Assembly (NCBI RefSeq): GCF_002551005.1
Contig: NZ_NVOY01000003.1
Location: 1-35,599 of the forward strand
Direction of reading: 5' to 3'
DNA from: Bacillus pseudomycoides
Lineage (GTDB): Bacteria; Bacillota; Bacilli; Bacillales; Bacillaceae_G
Length of the DNA stretch: 35,599 nucleotides
Shown here: positions 1 to 7,884 of the stretch, in pieces
Layout: every line of letters begins with the position of its first letter
Position numbering within the stretch: position 1 is the first letter of the stretch
Notes under the pieces: model-generated
What the model was told of the DNA's origin: nothing
The model's input: the letters and a program-made list of their open reading frames with translations, nothing else
The model's database searches: none
Translations under genes and position numbers: made by a program

Positions 1-34
1 TTAACTTGATGGCTATGCTCATGTGAGGACTTTT

Positions 35-367
35 TTATTTATTCTCTTCTAAAAATTGAAACAGCTCCTGTAAATGAAGCGCATCGTCTCCGTAGCTAAC
101 CGAAACATAAAATTTCCCGTCTACTTCTGCATTCATATATAGATCAATAAGATCACGCTCATATTTTAGTGCTAAATAAAATTCCATCTCTTCTAGCATT
201 TCTTTCGTTGTTCGAATAACATAACGACCTGTTGCATCTCTGCCATATTCAAATACCGGTTCAAAGTTATACTTCTTTTTAAACGCAGCTAGTTGCTTAT
301 CATTAATAAAAGTCGTTTCTGTACACTGTACTGTGCGAATAATATTATCGAACTTTTCTAAACTCAT
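35..367 (-). CDS. Hypothetical protein, 110 aa
   Basis: I do not recognise a family for this 110-residue acidic protein. It has no signal peptide or membrane segment, so it is probably cytoplasmic. The middle (about residues 40-80) is rich in Glu, Tyr and Leu and looks helical; the C-terminus ends in Glu-Glu-Asn-Lys. The ATG is preceded by an AAGGAGT ribosome site at good spacing. It begins 4 nt after the stop of the upstream YkwC-like dehydrogenase, so the two are almost certainly cotranscribed and possibly translationally coupled. That makes it the last gene of a three-gene unit with the serine hydrolase. No function can be assigned from the sequence; the open frame, ribosome site and operon position support it being real. 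Confidence 0.75.
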   Translation of the reverse strand: MSLEKFDNIIRTVQCTETTFINDKQLAAFKKKYNFEPVFEYGRDATGRYVIRTTKEMLEEMEFYLALKYERDLIDLYMNAEVDGKFYVSVSYGDDALHLQELFQFLEENK

Positions 368-371
368 ACAA

Positions 372-1256
372 TTACTCCTTTATGTACTGTTTATATAAAG
401 CTTGTGTTCCGCTATTTTCTTCACCATCTTGCATCAATTGCTCATATAATTCTCTCGCAAGAGTTAAGCCAGGTGCAGATAATCCAAGTTGCTCTGCTTC
501 TGCTAAGGCAATGTTCATATCTTTCATAAAGTGTTTTACGTAAAATCCTGGTTCAAAATCACCTTGTAACATACGAGGTGCTAAGTTACTTAATGACCAG
601 CTTCCTGCTGCACCAGTAGAAATACTTTGTAGCACTTTTTCCGGATGTAGCCCTGCCTTTTTTGCATAAGCAAGTGCTTCACATACACCAAGCATATTAG
701 ATGCAATTGCAATTTGATTGCACATTTTTGTATGATGACCACTACCTGCTTTTCCTTGCAGCATAATATTTTTTCCTAACAGTTCAAATAATGGTAAACA
801 TGCTTTATATACTTCTTCGTCTCCGCCAATCATGATTGCAAGACGCCCCTCTTTTGCTCCAATATCTCCACCCGATACAGGAGCATCTAATACATAAATC
901 CCCTTGCTCTTTCCTTCTTCGTAAATACGTTTCGCCAAAGTTGGTGTTGATGTTGTAAAGTCAATCGTAATCGTTCCTTGTTTTGCGTGAGTAAGAATTC
1001 CATTTTCACCAAAGTATACTTCCTCTACATCATGCGGATATCCAACCATAGTCATTACGACATCTACTGTTTTTGCAATTTCCTTTGGAGAATCACACCA
1101 ATGTGCACCTTCTTCAATTAAATCTGCAGTTTTTTCTTTTGTACGATTATATACGTAGACCGTATAGCCTGCCTTTAGTAAATGACGCACCATACTTTTT
1201 CCCATAACACCAGTACCGACAAAACCAATAGAAGTTGGTGGTAATAACTGCTTCAT
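372..1256 (-). CDS. ykwC: YkwC-like beta-hydroxyacid dehydrogenase (3-hydroxyisobutyrate dehydrogenase family)
   Basis: This is a 294-residue NAD(P)-dependent oxidoreductase of the 3-hydroxyisobutyrate / 6-phosphogluconate dehydrogenase superfamily. Residues 11-19 form the Rossmann dinucleotide loop GFVGTGVMG. Residues 125-131 (APVSGGD) are the family's substrate-binding segment. Lys177 in the GHHTKMCNQ motif is the expected catalytic lysine. Length and motifs match B. subtilis YkwC. Members oxidise small beta-hydroxyacids to semialdehydes or keto acids; the substrate here cannot be read from sequence. The start overlaps the stop of the upstream serine hydrolase by four bases (ATGA), a classic coupling arrangement. 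The protein is cytoplasmic. Confidence 0.9.
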   Translation of the reverse strand: MKQLLPPTSIGFVGTGVMGKSMVRHLLKAGYTVYVYNRTKEKTADLIEEGAHWCDSPKEIAKTVDVVMTMVGYPHDVEEVYFGENGILTHAKQGTITIDFTTSTPTLAKRIYEEGKSKGIYVLDAPVSGGDIGAKEGRLAIMIGGDEEVYKACLPLFELLGKNIMLQGKAGSGHHTKMCNQIAIASNMLGVCEALAYAKKAGLHPEKVLQSISTGAAGSWSLSNLAPRMLQGDFEPGFYVKHFMKDMNIALAEAEQLGLSAPGLTLARELYEQLMQDGEENSGTQALYKQYIKE

Positions 1257-2380
1257 TTTTTCATCTCCTCTTTTTCTAACAAATCACTCACAAGTTTGCG
1301 AAATTCGGTATTAAACTCGTCATTAATTCCATTTTGCACATTTGAAAATACAGTGACAAATAGTTTTTTATCCCAATTAAAGTTATTAAATGTATTCCAT
1401 CCCGAAAGTACACCATGATTGTGATAATAATCTGGATATATATAAAAGCTAAATGCGTATTTTCTGTCTGCGGGTGGTGTTAACATTAATTTTAAACTTT
1501 CAGACGAAATAAGCTTACTTGTCATAATTGCTTCGTCTAACTTTTGCATATCATGTACTGTTGTATACATCTCACCGCATCCATATAACCAATTCATGAC
1601 TAATTTCGGGGCTAATACAAGCTCATTCTCTTTCTTTTTATATCCTTTTGCAAAATTCGCATCCCCTTCCGGTGTCTCGCCCATACCTGAATCTGTCATT
1701 CCTGCTGGAATAAAGATGCGCTCTGTAACGTATTGTGCTATAGATTGTCCCGAGCTTTTTTCTACAATATAAGCTAGTAACATATAATTATAATCTGTAT
1801 ATAGCCAGCCTTGCCCTGGTTGAAAAGCAGTTGGTTGTTGTCCAAGCCACGTTACTAAATTAAGTCGGGATGCCGCATTCACTTTCCCTTTCCCGTGTTC
1901 AGGGAGTCCTGATGTATGCGTTAATAAATGATATAATGTAATATTTTTATTCGCTGGAAAAGATGGAATATACGTATGTACATTGTCCTGTATATTTAAC
2001 TTCCCTTGTTCTTGCAACTGTAAAATCGATACAGCAATTGTCGTTTTTGTAATAGAGCCAATTCGATATTTTGTTTGCGGTATATTTTCAATTTGTTTTT
2101 GAACATCCGCATAGCCATACCCTTTATTTATAATTGTACGACCTTGATAGGAAACAAGGACTGATCCATTAAATTGTTTATCTTTTAGATACTGATCTAA
2201 TTTTTGGGTAACAGCAGTATAATCAATTTCTTTTTCTTTTGGTTTTTCTTTCGTTGTATTAGCAGGGGCCGTTGTTTTTATTGATTGTGCTTCTTTTTTA
2301 GCAGGTACTTTAAAAAAGAAATAGCTTCCTACTAATAAAACAGAAAGTAAAAAAATAATTGTGCTCCATAACGTCTTCAT
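1253..2380 (-). CDS. Membrane-anchored serine hydrolase, beta-lactamase / PBP4* family
   Basis: The 375-residue protein starts with one hydrophobic segment (about residues 4-24) followed by a Lys/Thr-rich linker, so it is probably anchored outside the cell membrane. The rest is a class C beta-lactamase-like fold. Ser109 lies in the SxxK motif SITK (109-112), Tyr194 lies in a YTD motif in place of the usual YxN, and an HNHGVLSGW segment sits where the HxG/KTG box is expected. Family members include D-Ala-D-Ala peptidases, esterases and beta-lactamases, so the reaction is uncertain; cell-wall peptide hydrolysis is a reasonable guess. It is the first gene of a unit with ykwC and a small unknown gene. 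A GGAGG ribosome site lies about 10 nt upstream of the ATG. Confidence 0.85.
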   Translation of the reverse strand: MKTLWSTIIFLLSVLLVGSYFFFKVPAKKEAQSIKTTAPANTTKEKPKEKEIDYTAVTQKLDQYLKDKQFNGSVLVSYQGRTIINKGYGYADVQKQIENIPQTKYRIGSITKTTIAVSILQLQEQGKLNIQDNVHTYIPSFPANKNITLYHLLTHTSGLPEHGKGKVNAASRLNLVTWLGQQPTAFQPGQGWLYTDYNYMLLAYIVEKSSGQSIAQYVTERIFIPAGMTDSGMGETPEGDANFAKGYKKKENELVLAPKLVMNWLYGCGEMYTTVHDMQKLDEAIMTSKLISSESLKLMLTPPADRKYAFSFYIYPDYYHNHGVLSGWNTFNNFNWDKKLFVTVFSNVQNGINDEFNTEFRKLVSDLLEKEEMKK

Positions 2381-2452
2381 TCCTAAAAATCCTCCATCGC
2401 ATCTTAAATATTTACTCCCCCCTCTTCCCCATTATCCGTTAATAAAAAAAAA

Positions 2453-2471
2453 TCGCAACAATTTGTTGCGA
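2453..2471 (-). terminator. Terminator of the GGDEF gene
   Basis: Arms TCGCAACAA (2453-2461) and TTGTTGCGA (2463-2471) form a perfect 9-bp inverted repeat. On the minus strand it is followed by a run of nine T. It sits just after the diguanylate cyclase stop, and the hydrolase unit begins beyond it. Confidence 0.85.
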
Positions 2472-2478
2472 AAAAATA

Positions 2479-3789
2479 TTACATTTTTTCTTTTCGATAT
2501 AAGCAAACTTGATTTTTCCCCTTCTTTTTTGCTTCATATAATGCAACATCTGCTCGGTGCATTAACATTTCTTTTGTAATTCCATTTTCAAATGCAGCGA
2601 CACCAAAACTTGCGGTTATCTTTGAAATTCCAGAAATTTTTTTTGTTTCAATAAAAAAACGAAGCGATTCTGCAATTTGAAATGCTTCTTTTTCTGTTGC
2701 TTGAGACAAAAAAATAACAAATTCTTCTCCGCTCCACCGCGCAAAAACATGATGCGGCTGTAATTTTGCTGTTACAAGCTCCGTCAATTGTACCAATGCT
2801 AAATCTCCAAAATCATACCCATACGTGTCATTTACTTTTTTAAAATTATCCAGTTCAAATAAAACAAGAGCAAATGATTGGTTCATTCGTATAGCAGTTT
2901 CCCAACCTTCTGAAAATAATCTTTGAAACTTTATCCTATTATAAATATTTGTCAGAGAATCAGTTGTTGCTAAACGCTCTTGCTCTTTATATTCTTCTTC
3001 TAGCTCTGTAATATCTGTACATGTTGCGATAAATCTCGATACATCATTTGGTAACGGAGCAATACGTAACAAGAATACTCTTCCTTCTCCAACCTCATTA
3101 TACATTTTAATTTTTCTTGAATGCGTTAAGCAATCATCAATCCACATTGTATTATTTTCCGCAATGTAATACCCATTCTCCTGTGCAAAATGTTCTGCAA
3201 ATGTCATATGATGCTCATGGTATGACATAAGATCTTCATATCCGAAAAAACGCAAAAAATTCGTATTACAATCTATAATTTCATCATCTTCTAAAATAAG
3301 GAATAAATCATTCTGAAAATCAAATATCATTTGAAGTAATTCTTGCTGTAACATGACTTGTTTTACTAATGATAACTCATACACACTCTTTTGCACTTCA
3401 GCAAGTACAGATTGCGGCGTAATTGGAGGTAATACAATGTTTCGTATACCAAGTTTAATAAGGTCAACAAATGGAGATGTTACTTCTTCACTCCATACAA
3501 TGATAAACGATTTATCTGAAGTGAAGAGTTCTTTTACAAAATCAACCTGAGAAGCTTGCGAGATGTATATAATGACAATTTGCGGTTGAACTTTTTCAAA
3601 CAATATTTTTCCTTCTTTAAAACTATGTGCCAAAAACAAGCACTTTGGCTTTAACATTGCAATTGTCTGCCGATCGTTGTGCCCTTCTTCAATATACAAT
3701 ACATTCATATCAAGATCCTGTAATACATTTTGAAAAACTGTATGTTCCAGCAAAAAACGTAGAATGTGCACCATTAGGCCTTCACTCAC
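2479..3789 (-). CDS. PAS-GGDEF diguanylate cyclase with a degenerate receiver-like N-terminus
   Basis: The 436-residue protein has three parts. Residues about 25-135 resemble a response-regulator receiver fold, but Tyr75 sits at the end of the strand where the phospho-accepting Asp is expected. Residues about 150-265 are a PAS sensor domain ending in the typical CTDITELEEE. Residues about 272-434 are a GGDEF domain. The signature is SGEEF (353-357) and the metal-binding strand reads FELDNFKKVND, with Glu312 in place of the usual first Asp. The RxxD inhibitory site expected five residues before the signature is absent (QPHH there). It probably makes cyclic di-GMP without product inhibition, but activity is not certain. 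The start shown is GTG at 3789; an ATG at 3774, after GAAGG, is an alternative. It has no predicted membrane segment. Confidence 0.85.
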   Translation of the reverse strand: MSEGLMVHILRFLLEHTVFQNVLQDLDMNVLYIEEGHNDRQTIAMLKPKCLFLAHSFKEGKILFEKVQPQIVIIYISQASQVDFVKELFTSDKSFIIVWSEEVTSPFVDLIKLGIRNIVLPPITPQSVLAEVQKSVYELSLVKQVMLQQELLQMIFDFQNDLFLILEDDEIIDCNTNFLRFFGYEDLMSYHEHHMTFAEHFAQENGYYIAENNTMWIDDCLTHSRKIKMYNEVGEGRVFLLRIAPLPNDVSRFIATCTDITELEEEYKEQERLATTDSLTNIYNRIKFQRLFSEGWETAIRMNQSFALVLFELDNFKKVNDTYGYDFGDLALVQLTELVTAKLQPHHVFARWSGEEFVIFLSQATEKEAFQIAESLRFFIETKKISGISKITASFGVAAFENGITKEMLMHRADVALYEAKKKGKNQVCLYRKEKM

Positions 3790-3981
3790 TTCATTTATCC
3801 CATTCTTACACTCTACTATAGAGTTATTCTTAAGAACTTGATTTGTTCAACAAACCATCGTATGGCAGCTTCACGTTATATAAACCCATCAAAGCACTGT
3901 TTCATCTTTTTATTGTATGTCAACAATAGATAAGACGTCTGTGCGAATATCTTCTATTATCCATATCTTTTTTTAAAAGAC

Positions 3982-4009
3982 TTGACAATAGAAATGTATA
4001 TATTATATC
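3982..4009 (+). promoter_or_regulatory. Candidate SigA promoter of the nitroreductase gene
   Basis: TTGACA (3982-3987) is a perfect -35 box. The best -10 is TATATC (4004-4009) after 16 bp. The region between is A/T rich. Transcription would start around 4016, just upstream of the palindrome at 4024-4040. Confidence 0.6.
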
Positions 4010-4023
4010 CTTTTACAGTGCCA

Positions 4024-4040
4024 ACTTACAAAATGTAAGT
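4024..4040 (+). promoter_or_regulatory. Perfect palindrome, candidate operator of the nitroreductase gene
   Basis: ACTTACA-AAA-TGTAAGT is a perfect 7-bp inverted repeat with a 3-base centre. It lies just downstream of the predicted transcription start. Nitroreductases in Bacillus are often controlled by HxlR/DUF24 or MarR-type redox regulators that bind short palindromes of this kind. The identity of the regulator is inference. Confidence 0.55.
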
Positions 4041-4101
4041 AAAGAACGTTTTTTTCATTCGAAATGATTTACAATTAGAAACGAAGCTTGGAGGAACTAT
4101 A

Positions 4102-4719
4102 ATGACAAAGCAAGATTTCTTTACTGTTTTATACGAACGTACATCTAATCGTGCTTTCAACCCTGAAAAAGAAATTTCTAAAGAGGAACTAAATGACATT
4201 TTAAAAGCTGCTGGCCAAGCACCATCAGCATGGAATCTACAACATTGGAAATTCCTTGTATTCCAAGGAAAAGATGTGCAACGTCGTTTACATCCAATCG
4301 CATATAATCAACAACAAATTCTAGATGCCTCTGCAGTTATTGCTATATTAGGCGACCTAGAAGCATATAAAAGTGTTGATTCTGTATACGGTCCACTTGT
4401 AGAACAAGGACTCATGCAGGAAGAAGCAAAAAATCGTTTAGCTCAAAATATTGAAAGTGCATATCAACGTGAACAATACCCGCGTGATGCAGCGTTCTCA
4501 AATGCATCTTTAGCAGCAATGCAACTTATGCTTGCAGCAAAAGCAACTGGTTGGGATACATGTGCAATTGGAGGATTCAACCCACAAGCATTAATGGAGG
4601 AGTTTAACGTTTCTAATCGTTACATTCCAATTATGTTAATTACAATCGGCGAATCTACATTAGCAGGACACCCAGCACCACGCATGAACGTAGAACAAGT
4701 AACCGACTGGGCAAAATAA
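4102..4719 (+). CDS. Nitroreductase family protein (FMN-dependent NAD(P)H oxidoreductase)
   Basis: This 205-residue protein matches the FMN nitroreductase family in length and motifs. The N-terminal RTSNRAF segment contributes to FMN phosphate binding. Residues about 35-50 (APSAWNLQHWKFLV) are the conserved family segment, and GWDTCAIGGF near residue 150 is the second FMN-contact loop. Members reduce nitro compounds and quinones using NAD(P)H and usually act as dimers in the cytoplasm. The physiological substrate cannot be read here. It is a single-gene unit with its own promoter, an operator-like palindrome and a terminator. A TTGGAGG ribosome site precedes the ATG. Confidence 0.9.
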   Translation: MTKQDFFTVLYERTSNRAFNPEKEISKEELNDILKAAGQAPSAWNLQHWKFLVFQGKDVQRRLHPIAYNQQQILDASAVIAILGDLEAYKSVDSVYGPLVEQGLMQEEAKNRLAQNIESAYQREQYPRDAAFSNASLAAMQLMLAAKATGWDTCAIGGFNPQALMEEFNVSNRYIPIMLITIGESTLAGHPAPRMNVEQVTDWAK

Positions 4720-4745
4720 AAACCTCCATCAGTGGAGGTTTTTTT
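4718..4745 (+). terminator. Terminator of the nitroreductase gene
   Basis: AACCTCCA (4721-4728) pairs perfectly with TGGAGGTT (4733-4740) around a TCAG loop and is followed by a T run to 4746. The stem extends with flanking A/T pairs. Confidence 0.92.
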
Positions 4746-4877
4746 CATCCTTCACTTATGGAACCTCTCACCAATTGTACACATGACAACAATTATCCTC
4801 TACCTATCTTCTTCTCTCTGAATCTTAAGTGAGAATTACTACCCCAGAATAACGAGTTGGAATCTAAAGGTGCTTTT

Positions 4878-4906
4878 TTGTTACAATTGTGATACAATAG
4901 TAACAA
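4878..4906 (+). promoter_or_regulatory. Large dyad over an extended -10 promoter
   Basis: Positions 4878-4906 form an interrupted palindrome in which 12 of 14 base pairs match: outer arms TTGTTAC / GTAACAA and inner arms ATTGT / ACAAT. Its centre overlaps an extended -10 element TG-A-TACAAT (4890-4898), which looks like the promoter of the small membrane protein gene; no good -35 is visible. A regulator bound here would cover the promoter core. I do not recognise the site. Confidence 0.6.
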
Positions 4907-4931
4907 ATTGATAACAAATGAGGGATTTTCG

Positions 4932-5150
4932 TTGAATTTATATGGAAGCTTTATCGCCATATTGTGCTACATAGTCACAGTACTGCTTCTGTACTTCGTT
5001 GGGGATATGACAAATATTGCGATGCTACAGTTTTCAAAAGAAACAACGCTTCAATCAGAAATTAATCAGTATGCCTCTCGCTCCTTTGTACCATTACTAT
5101 TAGCACTTCCTGTATATATCATTGTTTTATATAAAAGCAAAAAAATATAA
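4932..5150 (+). CDS. Small two-helix membrane protein, 72 aa, unknown function
   Basis: I choose the TTG at 4932 because a GAGGG ribosome site (4920-4924) lies 7 nt before it; a TTG at 4908 has no such site. The 72-residue protein has two hydrophobic segments, about residues 5-25 and 50-66. Between them is a polar loop with TTLQSEINQ, and it ends in Lys-Ser-Lys-Lys-Ile. This suggests an integral membrane protein with a positively charged cytoplasmic tail. No family is recognised. It is monocistronic, with an extended -10 promoter under a large dyad and a terminator right at its stop codon. Confidence 0.7.
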   Translation: MNLYGSFIAILCYIVTVLLLYFVGDMTNIAMLQFSKETTLQSEINQYASRSFVPLLLALPVYIIVLYKSKKI

Positions 5151-5184
5151 AGACTGTCTTTATGAAAAAGAGGCAGTCTTTTTT
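5150..5184 (+). terminator. Terminator of the small membrane protein gene
   Basis: AAGACTG (5150-5156) pairs with CAGTCTT (5174-5180). The stem extends inward with TCTTT/AAGAG pairs that include G-U. A T run follows at 5181-5184. The stem starts at the last base of the stop codon. Confidence 0.8.
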
Positions 5185-5209
5185 CTATACATATCCGCTT
5201 TTTGTCCAA

Positions 5210-5237
5210 ACTCTCATTTCCCTATTCTCATATGTTA
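5210..5237 (+). promoter_or_regulatory. Candidate SigK promoter, distal
   Basis: AC (5210-5211), 17 bp, then CATATGTTA (5229-5237) fits the SigK pattern AC-N16/17-CATAnnnTA. It would leave a leader of about 135 nt before the Arg-rich repeat protein. Confidence 0.4.
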
Positions 5238-5325
5238 TAAGAGGAATAACAACACTCTACAGAAAACATTTATTCCTTTCCTAAAAAATAGGAAAAAATC
5301 TAAAAAAATTCTTCACTATGTCCAA

Positions 5326-5353
5326 ACAATGCATGTACCTAAAGCATATCTTA
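5326..5353 (+). promoter_or_regulatory. Candidate SigK promoter, proximal
   Basis: AC (5326-5327), 17 bp, then CATATCTTA (5345-5353) again fits AC-N16/17-CATAnnnTA. Transcription would start about 20 nt before the ATG, just ahead of the strong GAAGGGGGTG ribosome site. This is the better placed of the two SigK matches. Confidence 0.55.
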
Positions 5354-5376
5354 TTAATGTGAAGGGGGTGAGAATT

Positions 5377-5688
5377 ATGTTCGGAGGATGTTTTGGATTT
5401 GATGGCTGCCGTAGCGGTTTCCGCAACGACCGCCGTTTCCGTAGCGACCGCCGTAGCGGTTTACGTAGCGACCGCCGTACTGGTAATAGAAATCGTTTTT
5501 GCAACGTTCTTAGAAATCTTTCAATCGGTACTCAAATCGCTCTATTAACAATTAGAGATAACGGTACTTTTAATAACGTTGTATTTGAAGGCTTCTCAAA
5601 TGGCGTAGCACTTTTCTCAGGAGGAAACATTACTGGTTCAGGTTTATTACGTGTTTGCCCATTTGATGTTGTAGCTATCGCTTTCTAA
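5377..5688 (+). CDS. Arg/Gly-rich repeat protein, probable spore coat or exosporium protein
   Basis: The start is the ATG at 5377, set by the strong ribosome site AAGGGGGTGAG; upstream codons in the same frame lack one. The 103-residue protein begins MFGGCFGFDG. A low-complexity segment follows (about residues 12-41) with repeated units of the type R-S/N-D-R-R. The rest is an uncharged, Gly/Asn/Phe-rich beta-like domain containing NLSIGTQIALLTI and ending CPFDVVAIAF. Arg-rich repeats with Cys-bearing ends are common in Bacillus spore-surface proteins, and two SigK-like promoters lie upstream, which supports late mother-cell expression. The precise protein name is not recognised; the spore-surface role is inference. 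Confidence 0.75.
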   Translation: MFGGCFGFDGCRSGFRNDRRFRSDRRSGLRSDRRTGNRNRFCNVLRNLSIGTQIALLTIRDNGTFNNVVFEGFSNGVALFSGGNITGSGLLRVCPFDVVAIAF

Positions 5689-5704
5689 TAAGAGTAAGTA
5701 TTTT

Positions 5705-5736
5705 CCAGGGGAGCTATTGCTTTCCTGGTTTTATTT
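5705..5736 (+). terminator. Terminator of the Arg-rich repeat gene
   Basis: A 10-bp stem with two G-U pairs (5705-5714 with 5719-5728) closes a TATT loop and is followed by TTTTATTTATT. Confidence 0.8.
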
Positions 5737-5770
5737 ATTCAACTACTCATGAAAAAATGAATTGTATGAA

Positions 5771-5810
5771 AAAAACCTGGGACCGATTTCAAATCAGTCC
5801 CAGATTTTTT
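5771..5810 (-). terminator. Bidirectional terminator downstream of ptsI
   Basis: CTGGGAC (5777-5783) pairs with GTCCCAG (5797-5803), and the stem continues inward as GATT/AATC after one mismatch. A-runs on the left and T-runs on the right allow it to stop transcription in both directions. It lies directly after the ptsI stop. Confidence 0.88.
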
Positions 5811-5812
5811 CA

Positions 5813-7525
5813 TTAAATACTTTTTACAAGTTCTACTACTTCTTCAGCAGTTGACATGTTTAAAGCTTTTTGTGCTAATTCTTCCATTTGTGTTTTTGAA
5901 AGTTTGCGAATTTGTGTTCTCGCTGGAAGAATAGATGTTGCACTCATACTAAACTCATCTAATCCTAATCCAACTAACAATGGAATTGCTAGAGCATCTC
6001 CTGCCATCTCACCGCACATACCAGCCCATTTCCCTTCTTTATGAGCTGCATCAATAACCATTTTTACAAGGCGTAAAATCGCTGGATTATATGGTTGATA
6101 TAGATATGATACGCGTTCATTCATACGATCCGCTGCCATTGTGTATTGAATTAAGTCGTTCGTTCCGATAGAGAAGAAATCTACTTCTTTTGCAAATTGG
6201 TCAGCTAATACCGCTGAAGCAGGAATTTCAACCATCATACCTACCTCAATAGCGTCTGAAACAGCTGTACCAGCTTGTACAAGTTTCTCTTTCTCTTCTA
6301 ATAAAACTGCTTTTGCTTGACGGAATTCATCAAGAGTTGCAATCATCGGGAACATAATTTTTAAGTTACCGTATACACTTGCACGAAGCAAAGCACGAAG
6401 TTGTGTACGGAAGATATCCTGTTCTTCTAAGCATAAACGAATTGCACGGTAGCCTAAGAACGGGTTCATTTCTTTTGGTAAATGTAAGTATGGAAGTTCT
6501 TTATCGCCACCAATGTCAAGTGTACGAACAACAACTGGCTGACCTTCTCCTACACCCTCAAGAACAGATTTGTATGCTTCAAATTGTTCTTCTTCTGTTG
6601 GAAGATTGTCACGGCCCATGTATAAGAATTCTGTACGATATAAGCCAACGCCTTCACCGCCGTTATCAATAATACCTTTTACATCTTTCGGTGTACCGAT
6701 GTTTGCTACAAGCTCAACATGTTGATTATCAGCTGTAACTGTTGCTTCATTCTTTAATTTTGCCCATTCTGCTTTTTGTTCTTCAAATTGTGCTTTCTTT
6801 TCTTCATAAGCACGAAGGGTTTCTTCAGATGGGTTTACAATTACTTCTCCGTCTAAACCGTCGATAATTACGATATCGCCGTTTTGGATTTGTTCCATAA
6901 CAACCTTTGTACCAACAACAGCTGGTATTTCCATAGAGCGAGCCATAATTGCAGAGTGAGATGTACGTCCACCAATATCAGTTGTAAAACCTTTTGCATA
7001 TTCACGGTTTAACTGCGCTGTATCAGATGGTGTTAAATCTTCTGCAATAATGATTACTTCTTCAGAAATTGTGCTAGGGTTTGAAAAGTTAATTCCAAGT
7101 AGATGTGCAATAACACGCTTTGTCACATCACGAATATCCGCTGCACGTTCTTTCATATATTCGTTATCCATGCTCTCAAACATAGTAATGAACATTGACG
7201 CAACTTCATCCATCGCAAATTCAGCGTTTACTTTCTCATTTTTCACTTTATCTTTCACTGGATTTACTAGTTCTGGATCATTTAATACTAGTAAATGTGC
7301 TTCAAAGATAGCAGCTTTATCAGCACCAAGCTCAGCAAAAGCATGATTTTTAATTGCTTCTAATTCAGTTTTTGATTTCTCAAGCGCAGCTTCTAAGCGT
7401 GCGATTTCCGCAGCTTCATCCAAAATCGTTTTCTTTACAAGGTTAAATTCAGGATTTTCTAAACGGAATGCCTTTGCAATGGCAATACCACTTGATGCAG
7501 CAATCCCTTTAATATTAAGAGTCAT
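5813..7525 (-). CDS. ptsI: PTS Enzyme I (phosphoenolpyruvate-protein phosphotransferase)
   Basis: This 570-residue cytoplasmic protein takes phosphate from phosphoenolpyruvate and passes it to HPr, the first step of all PTS sugar uptake. The phosphorylated histidine is His190 in [21 protein letters not shown]. The C-terminal PEP-binding barrel shows [24 protein letters not shown] and the CGEMAG motif with the active-site Cys near residue 502. Length equals that of other Bacillus Enzyme I proteins. Its ATG overlaps the ptsH stop by one base (TAATG), so HPr and Enzyme I are translationally coupled. It ends at a strong terminator. Confidence 0.98.
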   Translation of the reverse strand: MTLNIKGIAASSGIAIAKAFRLENPEFNLVKKTILDEAAEIARLEAALEKSKTELEAIKNHAFAELGADKAAIFEAHLLVLNDPELVNPVKDKVKNEKVNAEFAMDEVASMFITMFESMDNEYMKERAADIRDVTKRVIAHLLGINFSNPSTISEEVIIIAEDLTPSDTAQLNREYAKGFTTDIGGRTSHSAIMARSMEIPAVVGTKVVMEQIQNGDIVIIDGLDGEVIVNPSEETLRAYEEKKAQFEEQKAEWAKLKNEATVTADNQHVELVANIGTPKDVKGIIDNGGEGVGLYRTEFLYMGRDNLPTEEEQFEAYKSVLEGVGEGQPVVVRTLDIGGDKELPYLHLPKEMNPFLGYRAIRLCLEEQDIFRTQLRALLRASVYGNLKIMFPMIATLDEFRQAKAVLLEEKEKLVQAGTAVSDAIEVGMMVEIPASAVLADQFAKEVDFFSIGTNDLIQYTMAADRMNERVSYLYQPYNPAILRLVKMVIDAAHKEGKWAGMCGEMAGDALAIPLLVGLGLDEFSMSATSILPARTQIRKLSKTQMEELAQKALNMSTAEEVVELVKSI

Positions 7526-7788
7526 TATTCCCCTAATCCTTCGTTTTTCATAGTTTCTTCGATAGCTGCTAATGCTTGAGCTGCATCATCACCATTTGCA
7601 GTAACTTTGATTTCTGCGCCTTGTTGAATACCTAAAGACATAACACCCATAATTGATTTTAAGTTTACAGTTTTGCCATTATACTCTAAGTTAATATCTG
7701 CACCAAATTTGCTTGCAGTGTTTACAAGTAAAGTTGCTGGACGAGCATGAATTCCAGAGTCGCTAGTTACTTTAAAGATTTTTTCCAT
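7525..7788 (-). CDS. ptsH: Phosphocarrier protein HPr
   Basis: The 87-residue HPr carries phosphate from Enzyme I to the sugar-specific Enzymes II. His14 in SGIHARPAT is the catalytic histidine (His15 in B. subtilis numbering; this protein is one residue shorter at the N-terminus). Ser45 in [11 protein letters not shown] is the regulatory site for HPr kinase. HPr-Ser-P is the co-repressor of CcpA, which fits the cre-like sites in the ptsG leader. A GGAGATAG ribosome site precedes the ATG. It lies downstream of ptsG with its own candidate promoter. Confidence 0.98.
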   Translation of the reverse strand: MEKIFKVTSDSGIHARPATLLVNTASKFGADINLEYNGKTVNLKSIMGVMSLGIQQGAEIKVTANGDDAAQALAAIEETMKNEGLGE

Positions 7789-7855
7789 AATGATCTATCT
7801 CCTTTAAACTACAGTATATTTGAAGTTGTCTAGATGTGAGTATAACACCATCTAT

Positions 7856-7884
7856 ATTGTATATAATAGGCGATGCTCGGTCAA
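7856..7884 (-). promoter_or_regulatory. Candidate SigA promoter of ptsHI, inside the ptsG-ptsH hairpin
   Basis: On the minus strand, TTGACC (7879-7884) and TACAAT (7856-7861) are separated by exactly 17 bp. The -35 lies in the loop of the 13-bp hairpin at 7863-7900, and the -10 lies just after it. This would give ptsHI expression independent of glucose. Confidence 0.6.

Larger units (their letters stand above)
3790..4101. other. Divergent intergenic region between the GGDEF gene and the nitroreductase
   Basis: This 312-bp gap holds no credible gene. It contains a small dyad TATTGT-N6-ACAATA (3911-3928), a TTCTTAAGAA palindrome near 3826-3837, and the promoter and operator listed separately for the nitroreductase. 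I see no clear promoter for the minus-strand GGDEF gene. Confidence 0.6.

Noticed and set aside
1-24. A minus-strand ATG near the left edge that could begin a further gene.
   Set aside because: Only a few codons are inside the window and no clear ribosome site precedes them.
5122-5376. In-frame upstream extension of the Arg-rich repeat protein.
   Set aside because: It runs through the terminator of the previous gene and both SigK-like promoters, has no ribosome site, and its composition differs from the repeat protein.
5390-5490. Direct DNA repeats considered as a CRISPR array.
   Set aside because: They are in-frame codon repeats of the Arg-rich protein with no spacers.
5316-5504. Minus-strand Arg/Leu-rich frame opposite the Arg-rich repeat gene.
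   Set aside because: It is the antisense of the repeat codons, without a ribosome site; the plus-strand gene has a strong one.
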